Shown here in pieces: positions 7,519-15,583 of a stretch of DNA of 64,000 bases. This stretch comes from JBBDIX01 sp050486225. Lineage in GTDB: Bacteria; Actinomycetota; Nitriliruptoria; Nitriliruptorales; Nitriliruptoraceae. The position numbers were made by a program, and so were the translations under genes. Below the pieces are notes generated by a model. That model did not search any database. It worked only from the letters and a program-made list of their open reading frames with translations, and was not told the DNA's origin. Numbering within the stretch: the stretch's first letter is position 1; every line of letters begins with the position of its first letter. The stretch lies in NCBI GenBank assembly GCA_050486225.1, contig JBJHCV010000001.1, positions 248,001 to 312,000 of the forward strand, read 5' to 3'.

Positions 7519-8394
7519 TCAGCGCGCGGCGTCGACGGCGGCGACGAGTTCGTTCGCCCAGGAAGCGGCGGTGTGCACGTCGTTGGCGAGGGCGACCCTT
7601 GGCTCGGCCACAGTGGTCAGTTCCCTGTCGTACAGCACTTCCCAACCTTCCCGAACGATGATCTCTGGCGGCCACGGGTGGCGCTGGCGGGCGGCGAACA
7701 GACGTGTGGCCGCGTCCCGCACCTGGACCAGCTGCCCGGGAAGGACGTCGCCGGCGAGGAGCTGCAGGTCCACCAGGTAGTGGGCGCGGTCGTTGCCCCA
7801 GTCGCGCGCCGGGTCGTCTGGCGTGGTGCACGCGTGCAGCTTCTGCGCGATCTGGACCGGCACGGGCAGCAGTGGAACGGGGTCGGGTCCGGGCAGCCCG
7901 ACCGCGGAGAACAGGTCGTTCGCGTCGTGGCTGGTGGCGGACTCGACGGCTGCCAGCCCTGCAGCCTCTTCGACGGCGACTTCGACGCTGACCGTGCCCA
8001 CCCCACTTCGACCCCTGTAGACCAGCTTCACGTCGAGGCGCCGCGGCACGTAGGCGTCGGGTACCGGCGCAGCGATCGCACCTCGATCTCGTACCGTGCC
8101 GCCGAACCCGTTCCAGCCCGCCGCCAGCGCGTCCTCGAAGTCGTCGAGGAACGCGTCGAGGGACGCGGCGCGTACGACGTCCAGGTCGCTGGAAGCACGG
8201 CTGGACCGCAGGCCGTAGCGAATCTCGAGGTTGCGGCCGCCCTTCACCACGGTGCCCGTGTCGCGGAACAGTTGTGCGACGGCCATCGCCGCCATGTGAC
8301 GTTGCGCACGCGTCGGATGCAGCCCCGTCTCGAGACAGTGGTTGCGCAATCGGGCGAGCAGCGAGCCGAGGGTCGGAGGTGGCCCTTCAGCCAT
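7519..8394 (-). CDS. abiEii: AbiEii/AbiGii-family nucleotidyltransferase toxin
   Basis: 291 residues from ATG 8394. Motif I is split as VVKGGRNLEIRYGL...SRASSDLDVV at about 50-75, giving the Gly-rich turn and the DxD (DLDV) of pol-beta-type nucleotidyltransferases. Motif II is PRRLDVKLVYRG near 120 with the third acidic residue. The later PVQIAQKLHACTTPDDPARDW contains the conserved Lys and the DUF1814/AbiEii signature, followed by YLVDLQLL. Proteins of this family (AbiEii, MenAT-like) are bacteriostatic type IV toxins, some of which modify tRNA 3' ends. The start overlaps the antitoxin stop by 8 bases, the normal AbiE order. All acidic motif residues are present, so activity is plausible. 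Confidence 0.88.
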   Translation of the reverse strand: MAEGPPPTLGSLLARLRNHCLETGLHPTRAQRHMAAMAVAQLFRDTGTVVKGGRNLEIRYGLRSSRASSDLDVVRAASLDAFLDDFEDALAAGWNGFGGTVRDRGAIAAPVPDAYVPRRLDVKLVYRGRSGVGTVSVEVAVEEAAGLAAVESATSHDANDLFSAVGLPGPDPVPLLPVPVQIAQKLHACTTPDDPARDWGNDRAHYLVDLQLLAGDVLPGQLVQVRDAATRLFAARQRHPWPPEIIVREGWEVLYDRELTTVAEPRVALANDVHTAASWANELVAAVDAAR

Positions 8395-8938
8395 GGGCGG
8401 CTTCCAGGTCGGCGAGCAGCGACTCGAACTGTTGGCGGCGGACGAGGCCCAGAGCACGCGCCTCGTTCGCGGCGTCGATCAGGCGCGAGCGCATGATGAG
8501 CCCCCGGCAGTCACGGAGCGCGCGAGCCACGGTCGTGCTCGGGATGCCCTCATGGGAGGTGAGGTCTGCGGCGGGTAGCTCGCGGCGGACGATCTCCACG
8601 GGTAGGGGCGGGTCGTGCCTGCGCACCCTCCTCGGGGTGGTCACGCGAAGAATCCGCGGGTTCGCCTCTGCGAGGCCGTGCATCGACAGGACCGCGTCGT
8701 GGGACAGGGCGGCGTCCTGCCCGACCCACAGCACGGCCTCCATGTACGCGGTGAGCTCGGTCACCGGGACCTGCGGGAAGCGGTAGAGACCGCGTGCGAC
8801 GGGCTCGATGAGGCCGCGGCTCCTCATGGTGCCGAGGTAGGTGTCGGGCAGTCCCAGCGCGGCGGTGTCACGTGAAGTGACGAAGCCGTGCTGGTCCATG
8901 GCCCTGGCCAGGAGCTGTTCCCATCTTCGGTGCGGCAC
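8387..8938 (-). CDS. abiEi: AbiEi-family antitoxin (type IV toxin-antitoxin)
   Basis: 183 residues. N-terminal winged helix: QLLARAMDQHGFVTSRDTAALGLPDTYLGTMRSRGLIEPVARGLYRF, the AbiEi_4-type antitoxin HTH ending in the ARGLY(R)F signature. A C-terminal domain follows with ALSHDAVLSMHGL and the VRRxDPPLPVEIVRRELP/GIPSTTVARALRDC pattern of AbiEi and related DUF559-adjacent proteins. GTG 8938 is preferred over GTG 8944 because AGGAGG lies 5 bases upstream of it and abuts the earlier GTG. A 13+13 bp palindrome immediately upstream matches the known negative autoregulation of AbiEi at inverted repeats. Confidence 0.88.
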   Translation of the reverse strand: MPHRRWEQLLARAMDQHGFVTSRDTAALGLPDTYLGTMRSRGLIEPVARGLYRFPQVPVTELTAYMEAVLWVGQDAALSHDAVLSMHGLAEANPRILRVTTPRRVRRHDPPLPVEIVRRELPAADLTSHEGIPSTTVARALRDCRGLIMRSRLIDAANEARALGLVRRQQFESLLADLEAAHG

Positions 8939-8949
8939 GTCCACCTCCT

Positions 8950-8988
8950 GATGTCAGAACCTTATCGTAATGAATAGGTTCTGACATC
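8950..8988. promoter_or_regulatory. 13+13 bp inverted-repeat operator of the abiE operon
   Basis: Arms GATGTCAGAACCT (8950-8962) and AGGTTCTGACATC (8976-8988) are exact reverse complements around a 13-base AT-rich spacer that can supply the -10 element for leftward transcription. The inner arm ends right at the AGGAGG of abiEi. AbiEi proteins are known to bind inverted repeats in their own promoters; that this one does is inferred. Confidence 0.78.
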
Positions 8989-9056
8989 GCGTTGCCGCCG
9001 ACTCTCCGGGAACCCACGTCTCCCCCCGGCCGACGGTTCGAGGTCGCCTGCAGGGG

Positions 9057-9917
9057 TCACGCATGAACGTGGACGGGGGTGCCCAGGTCGATGCGTTCGG
9101 CGAGTTCCAGCACCGTGTCGTTCGGCAGCCGGATGCACCCATTGGACACGGCCTGGCCCACGAGATCCGGCTGGTCGGTGCCGTGGATCGCGATCTGTGC
9201 GGGACCGCCGAAGAACTCGTCGAGCACCTCGGAGTGGCTCGAGATCCCGATGGCGAACGCTCCGTACACCCCGGTCGGGTTGAGTCGCAGGTCGACCGGA
9301 TCGGTGACGTAGAACGTCCCGGTGGGCGTGGGCGTGGCCGGATGGCCGATGACGACATCGGCCTCGAGGACCGTCTCACCGTCGTCGAGCAGTCGCAGCA
9401 GACGTGCCGTCAGGTCGACGTGCACCTCCATGGTCGTGGCGTCCACCACCACGTCGTCGGCACGGATCCATCCGCTGCTGCCGTTGGGCTCGATCGGCAG
9501 CAGAACCTCGAACCAGGCGGACCCGTCGGCGTCACGGTCGGTGTCGACGATCATCAGGGTGCGCGGCGACCCGTAGTACGACCACTCCGAGAGCTGCACC
9601 ACCTCGTCGGCGTGCTCGCGCGGCGCGTCGAACACCTGCAGCTGGTCCACCCGGGTGGTCGCAAAGATCGCCCCGTGGTCGGGAATCGTGGGCAGCGCAT
9701 CCACCGGCTCCGCCGCCGTCGCGTCGTCGTCGCGCGCCCGGGTCCCGACGTGCGGCACAGGTTCGGCCACGCTCGCGGCGGAGCCGCTGGTGGGCGCCGC
9801 GCCGAGGTCCTCCGGTGCCCGACCTGCGGACGCGTCGGGCACCGCGGCCACCAGTGCGACCAGCGTCGCCAGCCCGAGCGCCGTGGCTCGGGGCAGCGGC
9901 GTGACGTGGCGCCTCAC
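9057..9917 (-). CDS. Secreted L,D-transpeptidase (YkuD domain)
   Basis: 286 residues with a Sec signal peptide: basic RRH, hydrophobic ALGLATLVALVAAVP, cleavage near ASA-G (residues 30-32). A middle region of about 70-160 with AIFATTRVDQLQVFDAP and WFEVLLPIEPNGSSGWIRADDV looks like an SH3-like wall-binding module. The YkuD catalytic domain covers about 165-286: VDLTARLLRLLDDGE, TPTGTFYV, and the active-site IHGTDQP...SNGCIRLPN with the catalytic Cys. The enzyme makes 3-3 peptidoglycan cross-links or attaches proteins outside the membrane. It neighbours the glycine-rich exported protein on the same strand (25 bases), perhaps a shared envelope role. Confidence 0.92.
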   Translation of the reverse strand: MRRHVTPLPRATALGLATLVALVAAVPDASAGRAPEDLGAAPTSGSAASVAEPVPHVGTRARDDDATAAEPVDALPTIPDHGAIFATTRVDQLQVFDAPREHADEVVQLSEWSYYGSPRTLMIVDTDRDADGSAWFEVLLPIEPNGSSGWIRADDVVVDATTMEVHVDLTARLLRLLDDGETVLEADVVIGHPATPTPTGTFYVTDPVDLRLNPTGVYGAFAIGISSHSEVLDEFFGGPAQIAIHGTDQPDLVGQAVSNGCIRLPNDTVLELAERIDLGTPVHVHA

Positions 9918-9942
9918 GTGGGCGCAGTGCCGGCCGGCGGCC

Positions 9943-11511
9943 TCACCCCGTGAACGTGACCCGGATCACCGGCGCACCCGGATCGACGATGTAGCCGTTG
10001 GCCTCACCCGACGCGTCACCGAACCCACCGTCGGTCAGCGTGAACGAGACCGAGTTGCCGTCGAACACGGCGTCCTCGACCTGAAGCCACTCGCCGTCGA
10101 AGTACTTCCAGTACTCGTCTGCCGGACCCGGAAGCTGGATCGTCACCGTGATCGTCGCACCCGGTTCGACGTCCGCGACGTCGAACGAGATCAACCCGTG
10201 CGGCAACGACAGGCCGGCAGGCGGGGGCGGAACCGGAAGATCCTCGGGATCGGACACGTCGGTGAGGGTCAGGTGCCGGATGCGCGTGCCGTCCTCGGCC
10301 ACGGTGACGATGAGCTGGCCACCGTCCTGCGTGTGGACCGTGTTCCCCTCGGCCGGGTCCGGATCCGGCTCGCGCGACGACGACCCTCCGCTGGACGGCT
10401 CCGGACCCGTACACACGTCATCGACCGGATGCCAGGTGAAGATGACATAGCCGTCGCCGTCGTTGCGACTGTCTTCGTCGTTCGCACCGTCGTCGAAGTC
10501 CGCGGCACCACGGAACGACACGGGTGACCCGTCGTCGCTCGCGAACGACGACCCGCCGCCGCCGCCGGCCTGCCCCGCACCGCCGCCTCCGCCACCGTAT
10601 CCACCTCCACCCCCACCGGCGGCGGTGCCCCACCCTCCTCCTCCACCCGCAAGACCGAGGCCCCCGCCACCGCCGCCACCACCTGAAGAGTTGCTCGTGT
10701 CACCACCATCACCCCCAAGCGGGTGGCCAACACCGCCGTCGCCGCTACCGGCTCCACCATCACCGCCGGCGCCCTGCCCATCGCCCCCGGCGCCACCATC
10801 CGAACCCGACGAACTGCCACCACCACCACCGCCCCCGTACGACCCGCCACCCGAGCCGCCGGCGCCTGCACTGTCACCACCGCCGGCGCCACCCCGAAGA
10901 GGACTGGTCCCCGCAGCGCCCCCAGTACCTGTCCCACCGCCCGCACCGGGCGCCGCGCCGCCGGCGCCTCCCGCACCACCACCCAGGGCAGCACCGCCGC
11001 CACCGCCAGCGACCACGAGTGGGTCCTCGTCGAGGCTCACGACACTGGCGCCGCCACCGCCACCGCCAGCGCCACCGGCGCCACCGCCTCCGCCGTGGCC
11101 GCCATCGTGACCACCGGCGCCACCGACGAACACGTCGAACGTGGTGCCGGGTTCGGCCTCCACCGTGACGGTGACGACTCCGCCGAACCCTCCCAACGCA
11201 GGAGGCGGACCATCGAAGTCCCCGCCCTTGCCTCCGGCGACCTCGATCGTGACCGAACAGATGCCGGCGGGAACCTCGAACTCGTACAGGCCGCCGGGCG
11301 TGATGAACTCCTCGTCCACATCGGCGGCACCAGCCTCCACACCGATGGCGAGCACCGCTGCCAGGGCCAACGCCACGACGAGCAGCACGTGGAACCCCGC
11401 TCGTAGGACCTCGGGCCCCGATCGCCCCTGTGCGTGGGACCAGGCCACTCGATCGGCGGATGTGGACAGGCGAGAAGGCAGAGAGAACACGAGCGCCCCA
11501 AGGATCGTCAC
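9943..11511 (-). CDS. Glycine-rich exported protein with choice-of-anchor U-like C-terminus
   Basis: 522 residues. A long N-region with hydrophobic VLLVVALALAAVLAIGVEAGA (about 42-62) acts as signal peptide or anchor. YEFEVPAGICSVTIEVAGGKGG (about 75-96) is a beta domain often seen ahead of Gly-rich repeats. Residues 110-340 are almost pure Gly with Ala/Ser, in GGxGG and GGGG runs. The C-terminal part, ITVTIQLPGPADEYWKYFDGEWLQVED and FTLTDGGFGDASGEANGYIVDPG, resembles the choice-of-anchor U domain of sorted or surface proteins, but no LPxTG, TM anchor or basic tail follows. Start GTG 11511 is uncertain. Probably a cell-surface or extracellular matrix protein; exact role unknown. Confidence 0.78.
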   Translation of the reverse strand: MTILGALVFSLPSRLSTSADRVAWSHAQGRSGPEVLRAGFHVLLVVALALAAVLAIGVEAGAADVDEEFITPGGLYEFEVPAGICSVTIEVAGGKGGDFDGPPPALGGFGGVVTVTVEAEPGTTFDVFVGGAGGHDGGHGGGGGAGGAGGGGGGASVVSLDEDPLVVAGGGGGAALGGGAGGAGGAAPGAGGGTGTGGAAGTSPLRGGAGGGDSAGAGGSGGGSYGGGGGGGSSSGSDGGAGGDGQGAGGDGGAGSGDGGVGHPLGGDGGDTSNSSGGGGGGGGLGLAGGGGGWGTAAGGGGGGYGGGGGGAGQAGGGGGSSFASDDGSPVSFRGAADFDDGANDEDSRNDGDGYVIFTWHPVDDVCTGPEPSSGGSSSREPDPDPAEGNTVHTQDGGQLIVTVAEDGTRIRHLTLTDVSDPEDLPVPPPPAGLSLPHGLISFDVADVEPGATITVTIQLPGPADEYWKYFDGEWLQVEDAVFDGNSVSFTLTDGGFGDASGEANGYIVDPGAPVIRVTFTG

Positions 11512-11641
11512 CGAACAACGGATGCGGGACCCTAGCCATCGCCACCGCGCGACGGAAGGATCACCTACCCCACGGGAGTCGCGTCTCGTCCGACATCCAC
11601 GGTTGACCCCCGCTGCAGGACGACTCGCCCCTCACGACGTG

Positions 11642-12238
11642 TCACGCCGCCCGGTGGATCTCGTGGCCGTCCGGTGTGGCTGTCGACATCGGCGTGGTCA
11701 CGGTGTGCCGACGAGGGACCATGGCCACCGGCACACCAAGGCCACGCACAGTCCGCGCCAGGGTGTCGAACCGGAGCAGCCGGGGAACCCACGTGTGGCG
11801 CGGGTACAGGATCACCTCACGGAACGGCTGCCCACGAAGGGCTTCGCGGAGCGAGGACGGGACATCGGCGTTGACGATCACCCCGTCTGCCGTGCCACCG
11901 GCTGCGCGGATGGCGTCGCACGTCTGCTCCAGACGACGCTGCGCGTCCTGCCACGCGGCCTGCCGGTCTGCCTGGTGCCGCAGGGTGCTCTCGTGGAGTG
12001 CCTCGCGGATCTGCTGGACCTGCGCGGGCGTCAGCATCGCCTCGTCGGTGAACCGCACGACGTCGAGGAACGACCACGCGCGTTCGCGCTTCGGCGCGTG
12101 CACCGGAGCGACGACCCAGAATCGGGTGGCTCCCTGGTCGATGCGATCAAGGACCGCGGACGAGACGCCCGCGCCGGTCGCGTCGACGTCCTCGACGACG
12201 ATGGCGATGCGCCGGTCGAACAGTTCGGGGATGTCCAT
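11642..12238 (-). CDS. Hypothetical alpha/beta protein, weakly universal-stress-like
   Basis: 198 residues, not confidently recognised. The layout is a beta strand (RRIAIVVEDVDATG), then RFWVVAPVHAP near 40, a long charged helical middle (ALHESTLRHQADRQAAWQDA, about 80-115), then GGTADGVIVNADVPSSLREAL, PFREVILYPRHTWVPRLLRF and GVPVAMVPRR. Alternating hydrophobic strands and the final R-x-L-G-V-P-V-A-x-V-P strand recall Usp-type Rossmann folds, but the ATP-binding G-2x-G-9x-G(S/T) motif is absent. Isolated transcription unit; ATG 12238 has an AGGTGAG upstream. Function not assigned. Confidence 0.65.
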   Translation of the reverse strand: MDIPELFDRRIAIVVEDVDATGAGVSSAVLDRIDQGATRFWVVAPVHAPKRERAWSFLDVVRFTDEAMLTPAQVQQIREALHESTLRHQADRQAAWQDAQRRLEQTCDAIRAAGGTADGVIVNADVPSSLREALRGQPFREVILYPRHTWVPRLLRFDTLARTVRGLGVPVAMVPRRHTVTTPMSTATPDGHEIHRAA

Positions 12239-12558
12239 GTCTCACCTCGTGTCGCAGTTCGGGAACGACAGCGACCGGTGTACGGCCTGCAGGTTTCGAG
12301 GCCGTTGCGTGGCGATGAACGAAACGAACTCCGGTGCGCCCGAATTCACGGCGCCGAGGGCCCTGCTCCCACGAGGCATCGTTGAGGGTTGTCCAAGTGG
12401 CGGTGTTCGTGCTCGATGACGTATCAGAGCGCCACGCAGGAGGCAGGGCAGGAACACTCTCACCATCACTGTGTCGAGCTCTCGCACATGAGCATGGGGC
12501 TTCGGGGACACGCTACGGGGACGTGACCCCACTCCTGGGGTTCTGCAACCACAAGCCG
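12239..12558. other. 320-base gap with no supported gene
   Basis: Between the hypothetical gene and the broken AbiEii-like gene. Frames reading through here show no family signature or ribosome-binding site, and base composition is visibly less GC-rich than the surroundings. It may hold the promoter of the 12238 gene and decayed sequence past the AbiEii-like pseudogene. No repeat or RNA structure was found. Confidence 0.5.
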
Positions 12559-13408
12559 TCACAGCTCTGTGATGAATCCGCGTACGGTCGACGCCGCTTG
12601 TCGACGGAGCCGTGCGCGTTCCTCGTCGTCGTTGGTCTCGGCGAGGAAGTTCGCGTAGGCCATCGGTCCGTCCTGCTCGATGTCCGCAAACCGTTCTTGC
12701 AGGAGACGCAGCGCGTCGGCGACCCGCAGGTCATGACGGACGGGGCTGGCTGCAGCCCGGACGTCTGCCTCGTGTGGGCCGCCGGGTGCGTGGAGCAGGG
12801 TGTGGACGAGGTCGTAGGCGTCCTTGCTCTCGTGGCGGTCCTGGAACGCGAAGACCTTGAGCGCGACGTATGGGAGGACGTCTGCGACACGGAGGGTGAC
12901 GCGGGATCGGCCGCCGTCGTCGAGTCGTTCGCCTTCGATCGCGACCTCGATGTAGCCGTCACGGGCGAGCATTGCACCGCGGACGTCGAACGCCGCGAGC
13001 CTGGAGCCGGTCCCTTCCCCGGGGCGGAAGATGCCACCGGGCGGGACCACATCTGTTTCGCAGAGGAACTCGATCGTGACTGCGATGCCTTCAACGTCGC
13101 GTCACCCAGGCGAAGCTCGGCTCCGTCTGGGTGAACCCTGATCGGGTGAGGTTGGTGTGCAGCGTCCGGAAGGTCTCGGGCTCGTCGTCGCCGAGCGCGA
13201 CGCCGACCACGAGATCAACGTCGGTCGTGCCGACGTGCGGCTGTGCGCCCTCGGGAAGCGAGCCGATCAGGTAGCGGGGTGCGAGCCCACCCACGAGGTA
13301 GATCCGTTCGCGCCACGGGCCGAGGTCACCGAGGAGCGTGACGAGCGTGCGTTCGCAGCGCAGCGTGGCGGCCTGGTCATGGTCGCTGTGGTGGCCCCTC
13401 GCAGTCAT
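12559..13408 (-). pseudogene. AbiEii-like nucleotidyltransferase, disrupted by a one-base frameshift
   Basis: Two frames together make one protein. The first, ATG 13408 to TGA 13091, carries RIYLVGGLAPRYLIGSLPEG and GTTDVDLVVGVAL: the Gly-rich turn and DxD of a pol-beta nucleotidyltransferase of the AbiEii/DUF1814 kind. It stops after FAWVTRR. The second frame continues directly with VEGIAVTIEFLCETDVVPPG, then KVFAFQDRHESKDAYDLVHTL, which supplies the conserved Lys and the family's KDxYDL signature. Restoring one base in GTGACCGCGAC-type sequence near 13095 (giving V-T-R-D-V-E-G) joins both frames. Start overlaps the upstream AbiEi-like stop (TGATG). Either a true pseudogene, a +1/-1 recoding site or a sequencing error. 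Confidence 0.8.
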
Positions 13409-13977
13409 CAGAACCCGATCGCCTCGTCGCGCAGGTGCTGGGCCTGCTCGCGGCCGCGTCGCGGATCGCGCAGGAGGTCAACGTAGAGTCGGAAGCGGTT
13501 CACGACCCGACGACCTTCGACCCGTTGTGCGAAGGTCAGCGGAGCGTCGTCCTTGGCCTGGAGGAACACGGCGTTGTGCCCCGTCGCGACCGGTTCGGCC
13601 CCGGTCACCTCCATCAGATCGTCGACCGCTGTAACGGCGGTGATCCAGAGCTCCACGACCGGCACCGCGGTGACGAACGGCGCGACGAGCGCGGCAGCAG
13701 CAGCGCCCGTCAGCGCGTGGCCGATGCCTGCGGCTTCGAGGCGGGCTCCGACCTGCTCGGCCACCTGGGCGCTGGTGGGTGCGAGCAGGTAGGCCAGAGC
13801 ACGGTGGGGTTGATCGTGCTGTTCCTCGGCCCACAGGTCGAGCAACGCAGCCGGAGCGGCGAGATGTCGGACACGGCTCGGGCCGCGGCCGTCGGCGCGC
13901 ACGATCTGTTCGCCTTCGAGCCGTGTGAGCACTCGGTGGGCGAGCCCGGCCATCTTCACCGTGCCATCATTCTTCAC
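13408..13977 (-). CDS. AbiEi-like antitoxin/regulator partner of the broken nucleotidyltransferase
   Basis: About 189 residues from GTG 13977. Winged-helix part MAGLAHRVLTRLEGEQIVRADGRGPSRVRHL near 10-40, then a central domain (HRALAYLLAPTSAQVAEQVGARLEAAGIGHALTGAAAAAL) and FRLYVDLLRDPRRGREQAQHL at the end. This two-gene cassette, a helix-turn-helix protein followed with overlap by a DUF1814-type nucleotidyltransferase, is a common AbiE-like arrangement. The start is uncertain: TTG 14016, GTG 13977 and ATG 13953 are all in frame and none has a good ribosome site. An ATTCTTCAC/GTGAAGAAT inverted repeat overlaps the GTG. Confidence 0.68.
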   Translation of the reverse strand: MKNDGTVKMAGLAHRVLTRLEGEQIVRADGRGPSRVRHLAAPAALLDLWAEEQHDQPHRALAYLLAPTSAQVAEQVGARLEAAGIGHALTGAAAAALVAPFVTAVPVVELWITAVTAVDDLMEVTGAEPVATGHNAVFLQAKDDAPLTFAQRVEGRRVVNRFRLYVDLLRDPRRGREQAQHLRDEAIGF

Positions 13978-14011
13978 AGCAACGGTGACGACATGCCTTC
14001 TGGTGAAGAAT
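13969..14011. promoter_or_regulatory. Inverted repeat upstream of AbiEi-like gene
   Basis: ATTCTTCAC (13969-13977) and GTGAAGAAT (14003-14011) are exact reverse complements 25 bases apart, each followed by a GCCAT-type flank, in the promoter/start region of the AbiEi-like gene. Operator function for that protein is inferred by analogy with AbiE systems. Confidence 0.5.
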
Positions 14012-14238
14012 GGCAAACGGCGGCGCGGGGATGCACGCCGTGGAACGACGCTGATGTGTTTCCCAGGTCAGCGGCACAGTGGGGAACATGCGGTCACTGG
14101 CAGTCACCCGCCATGCAGCATTCGATCCGCTGCCCAACTGTCAGAGTCCGCACATCCGATCGCCCTCACGTGCCCGTGAAGATGGCGCACCAGGACAACT
14201 CGCAAACCCATGTCCGAAGACGGACAGCCATCCCCACG

Positions 14239-14311
14239 AGCTGGAGAGGGGACTCGAACCCCTGGCCTGCCGCTTACGAGGCGGCTGCTCTGCCATCTGA
14301 GCTACTCCAGC
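14239..14311 (-). tRNA. tRNA-Thr (anticodon CGT)
   Basis: Read on the minus strand: acceptor GCTGGAG pairs with CTCCAGC; D arm contains AGCTCAGATGGCAGAGC; the anticodon arm GCCGC-CTCGTAA-GCGGC gives CGT (reads ACG, Thr); the T arm has GGTTCGAGTCC. CCA is not encoded. It separates the accessory stretch at 7.3-14.1 kb from the holB block and is a possible integration landmark, although no flanking att duplicate was seen. Confidence 0.95.
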
Positions 14312-14365
14312 GCAGTGGGGAAGGGTAGCCACCGGCCCAGGGGCCGCCCACACCGTCCAGCCCGG

Positions 14366-15583
14366 TCACGCCGCCGGGGCGTTCGCCCTCGAGTAGAGCG
14401 CGAGCGCGAGGCGCATGAACAGGCGCTCGAGCTGCAGTTCCGGGTTCCCGTTGCGGTCGAGCGCGTCGCGGCAGTCGGCCAGCGCACGCAGGACGTCGAT
14501 CAGGTCGACGGTCTCCAGCCGGGTCGCGTCACGCCGCAGGCCGTCGAGGTGGTCGACGTTGACCAGCGCCTCGTCGGCGCCGTCGCCACGTACGACGAGC
14601 AGGTCTCGCAGCCAGCTCGCGACGTCGTCGAGCGCGAGGTCGAGGGCCCGGCGACGCTGCTCACGCTCCAGTCGTTCGAAGCGTCGGGTGATCCGCGCGC
14701 GTACTCCCGGCGGCCAGCCCCTGCCCCCGTCCACCCCGAAGGCCTCCTCGAGGTCGGCGAGTTCCTGTTCGTGGACGGCCTTGAGCGCCTCGGCCCGACC
14801 CTTCGACCACGCCACGAGTTCCTTCACGACGGTGAACACCGCACCGGGGCCTCCTACGGCCAGTCGGTCGACGATGTTCAGGTGTGCGTGCCGTGCCCCG
14901 GCGACCTGCGGGTCGGCCAGTGCACGCAACCGCTCGGGGGAACCGAGGGCCGCTCGTGCCAGACCCTCGCGTTCGTCGTCCGGGATCCCGAGCCGTCCCG
15001 CCAGCGCGCGCAACGCCTCGGGCCCCCAGGCGACGAACGGCACCCGTCGGCACCTGGAGACGACCGTGTCGAGCAGGTGACCCTCGTCCTGCACGTCGAG
15101 CAGCCACACCACCGACGGCGGGGGTTCCTCGAGGATCTTGAGGAACGCGTTCTGGGCGGCGTCGTTCATCCGGTCGGCCGCCACGATGCGAAGCACCCGC
15201 CGACGGCCCTCCGCGAGGGTCCGCGTCGCGGTCGGGATCCACTCACCACGCACCGCGTCGACGACGTGGAAGGTCCCCTCGGGTTCGAGGTCGGCGGCGG
15301 CCGGGTGCACGCCGCGTTCGATGCGTCGACACGTGGAGCACTCCCCGCAGCCGGCGTCCGGCGACGGTGCCTGCGGACAGTTGAGCGCCATCGCGAGCGC
15401 TCGGGCCACCTCGGCCTGTCCGACCCCGGACGGCCCGGTCATCAACCACGCGTGGGCGACCTCGCCGGCGACCAGCGCGCGGCGCATGGCGGTGACGGCA
15501 GCGGTCTGACCGAGCACGTCGTGCCAGCCTCCGACGACCGCAGCGTCGGCCGGCGGGTCCGCGGCCATGTCCGGATCAGGCAT
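14366..15583 (-). CDS. holB: DNA polymerase III subunit delta' (clamp loader)
   Basis: 405 residues. AAA+ order: HAWLMTGPSGVGQAEVARAL near 45-64 (P-loop with the Lys replaced by Gln, consistent with the catalytically inactive delta' role), a zinc cluster CGECSTCRRIERGVHP near 82-97, sensor-like NAFLKILEEPP near 150 and TVVSRCRRVPF near 182. The C-terminal third is the helical collar domain. Delta' helps load the beta clamp onto DNA. It overlaps the stop of the MFS-dTMP kinase gene by 8 bases; this tmk-holB pairing is typical of bacteria. Confidence 0.93.
   Translation of the reverse strand: MPDPDMAADPPADAAVVGGWHDVLGQTAAVTAMRRALVAGEVAHAWLMTGPSGVGQAEVARALAMALNCPQAPSPDAGCGECSTCRRIERGVHPAAADLEPEGTFHVVDAVRGEWIPTATRTLAEGRRRVLRIVAADRMNDAAQNAFLKILEEPPPSVVWLLDVQDEGHLLDTVVSRCRRVPFVAWGPEALRALAGRLGIPDDEREGLARAALGSPERLRALADPQVAGARHAHLNIVDRLAVGGPGAVFTVVKELVAWSKGRAEALKAVHEQELADLEEAFGVDGGRGWPPGVRARITRRFERLEREQRRRALDLALDDVASWLRDLLVVRGDGADEALVNVDHLDGLRRDATRLETVDLIDVLRALADCRDALDRNGNPELQLERLFMRLALALYSRANAPAA

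Noticed and set aside
10463..11168. Pro/His-rich open frames on the plus strand
   Set aside because: They are antisense readings of the glycine-rich exported protein (Gly codons read as Pro/Thr/Ala); no ribosome site or domain.
12334..13134. Plus-strand open frame of 266 codons
   Set aside because: It overlaps the AbiEii-like gene on the other strand, which carries nucleotidyltransferase motifs; the plus frame has none.
14141..14353. 70-codon frame VAQMAEQPPRKRQARGSSPL
   Set aside because: It reads through the tRNA-Thr gene.
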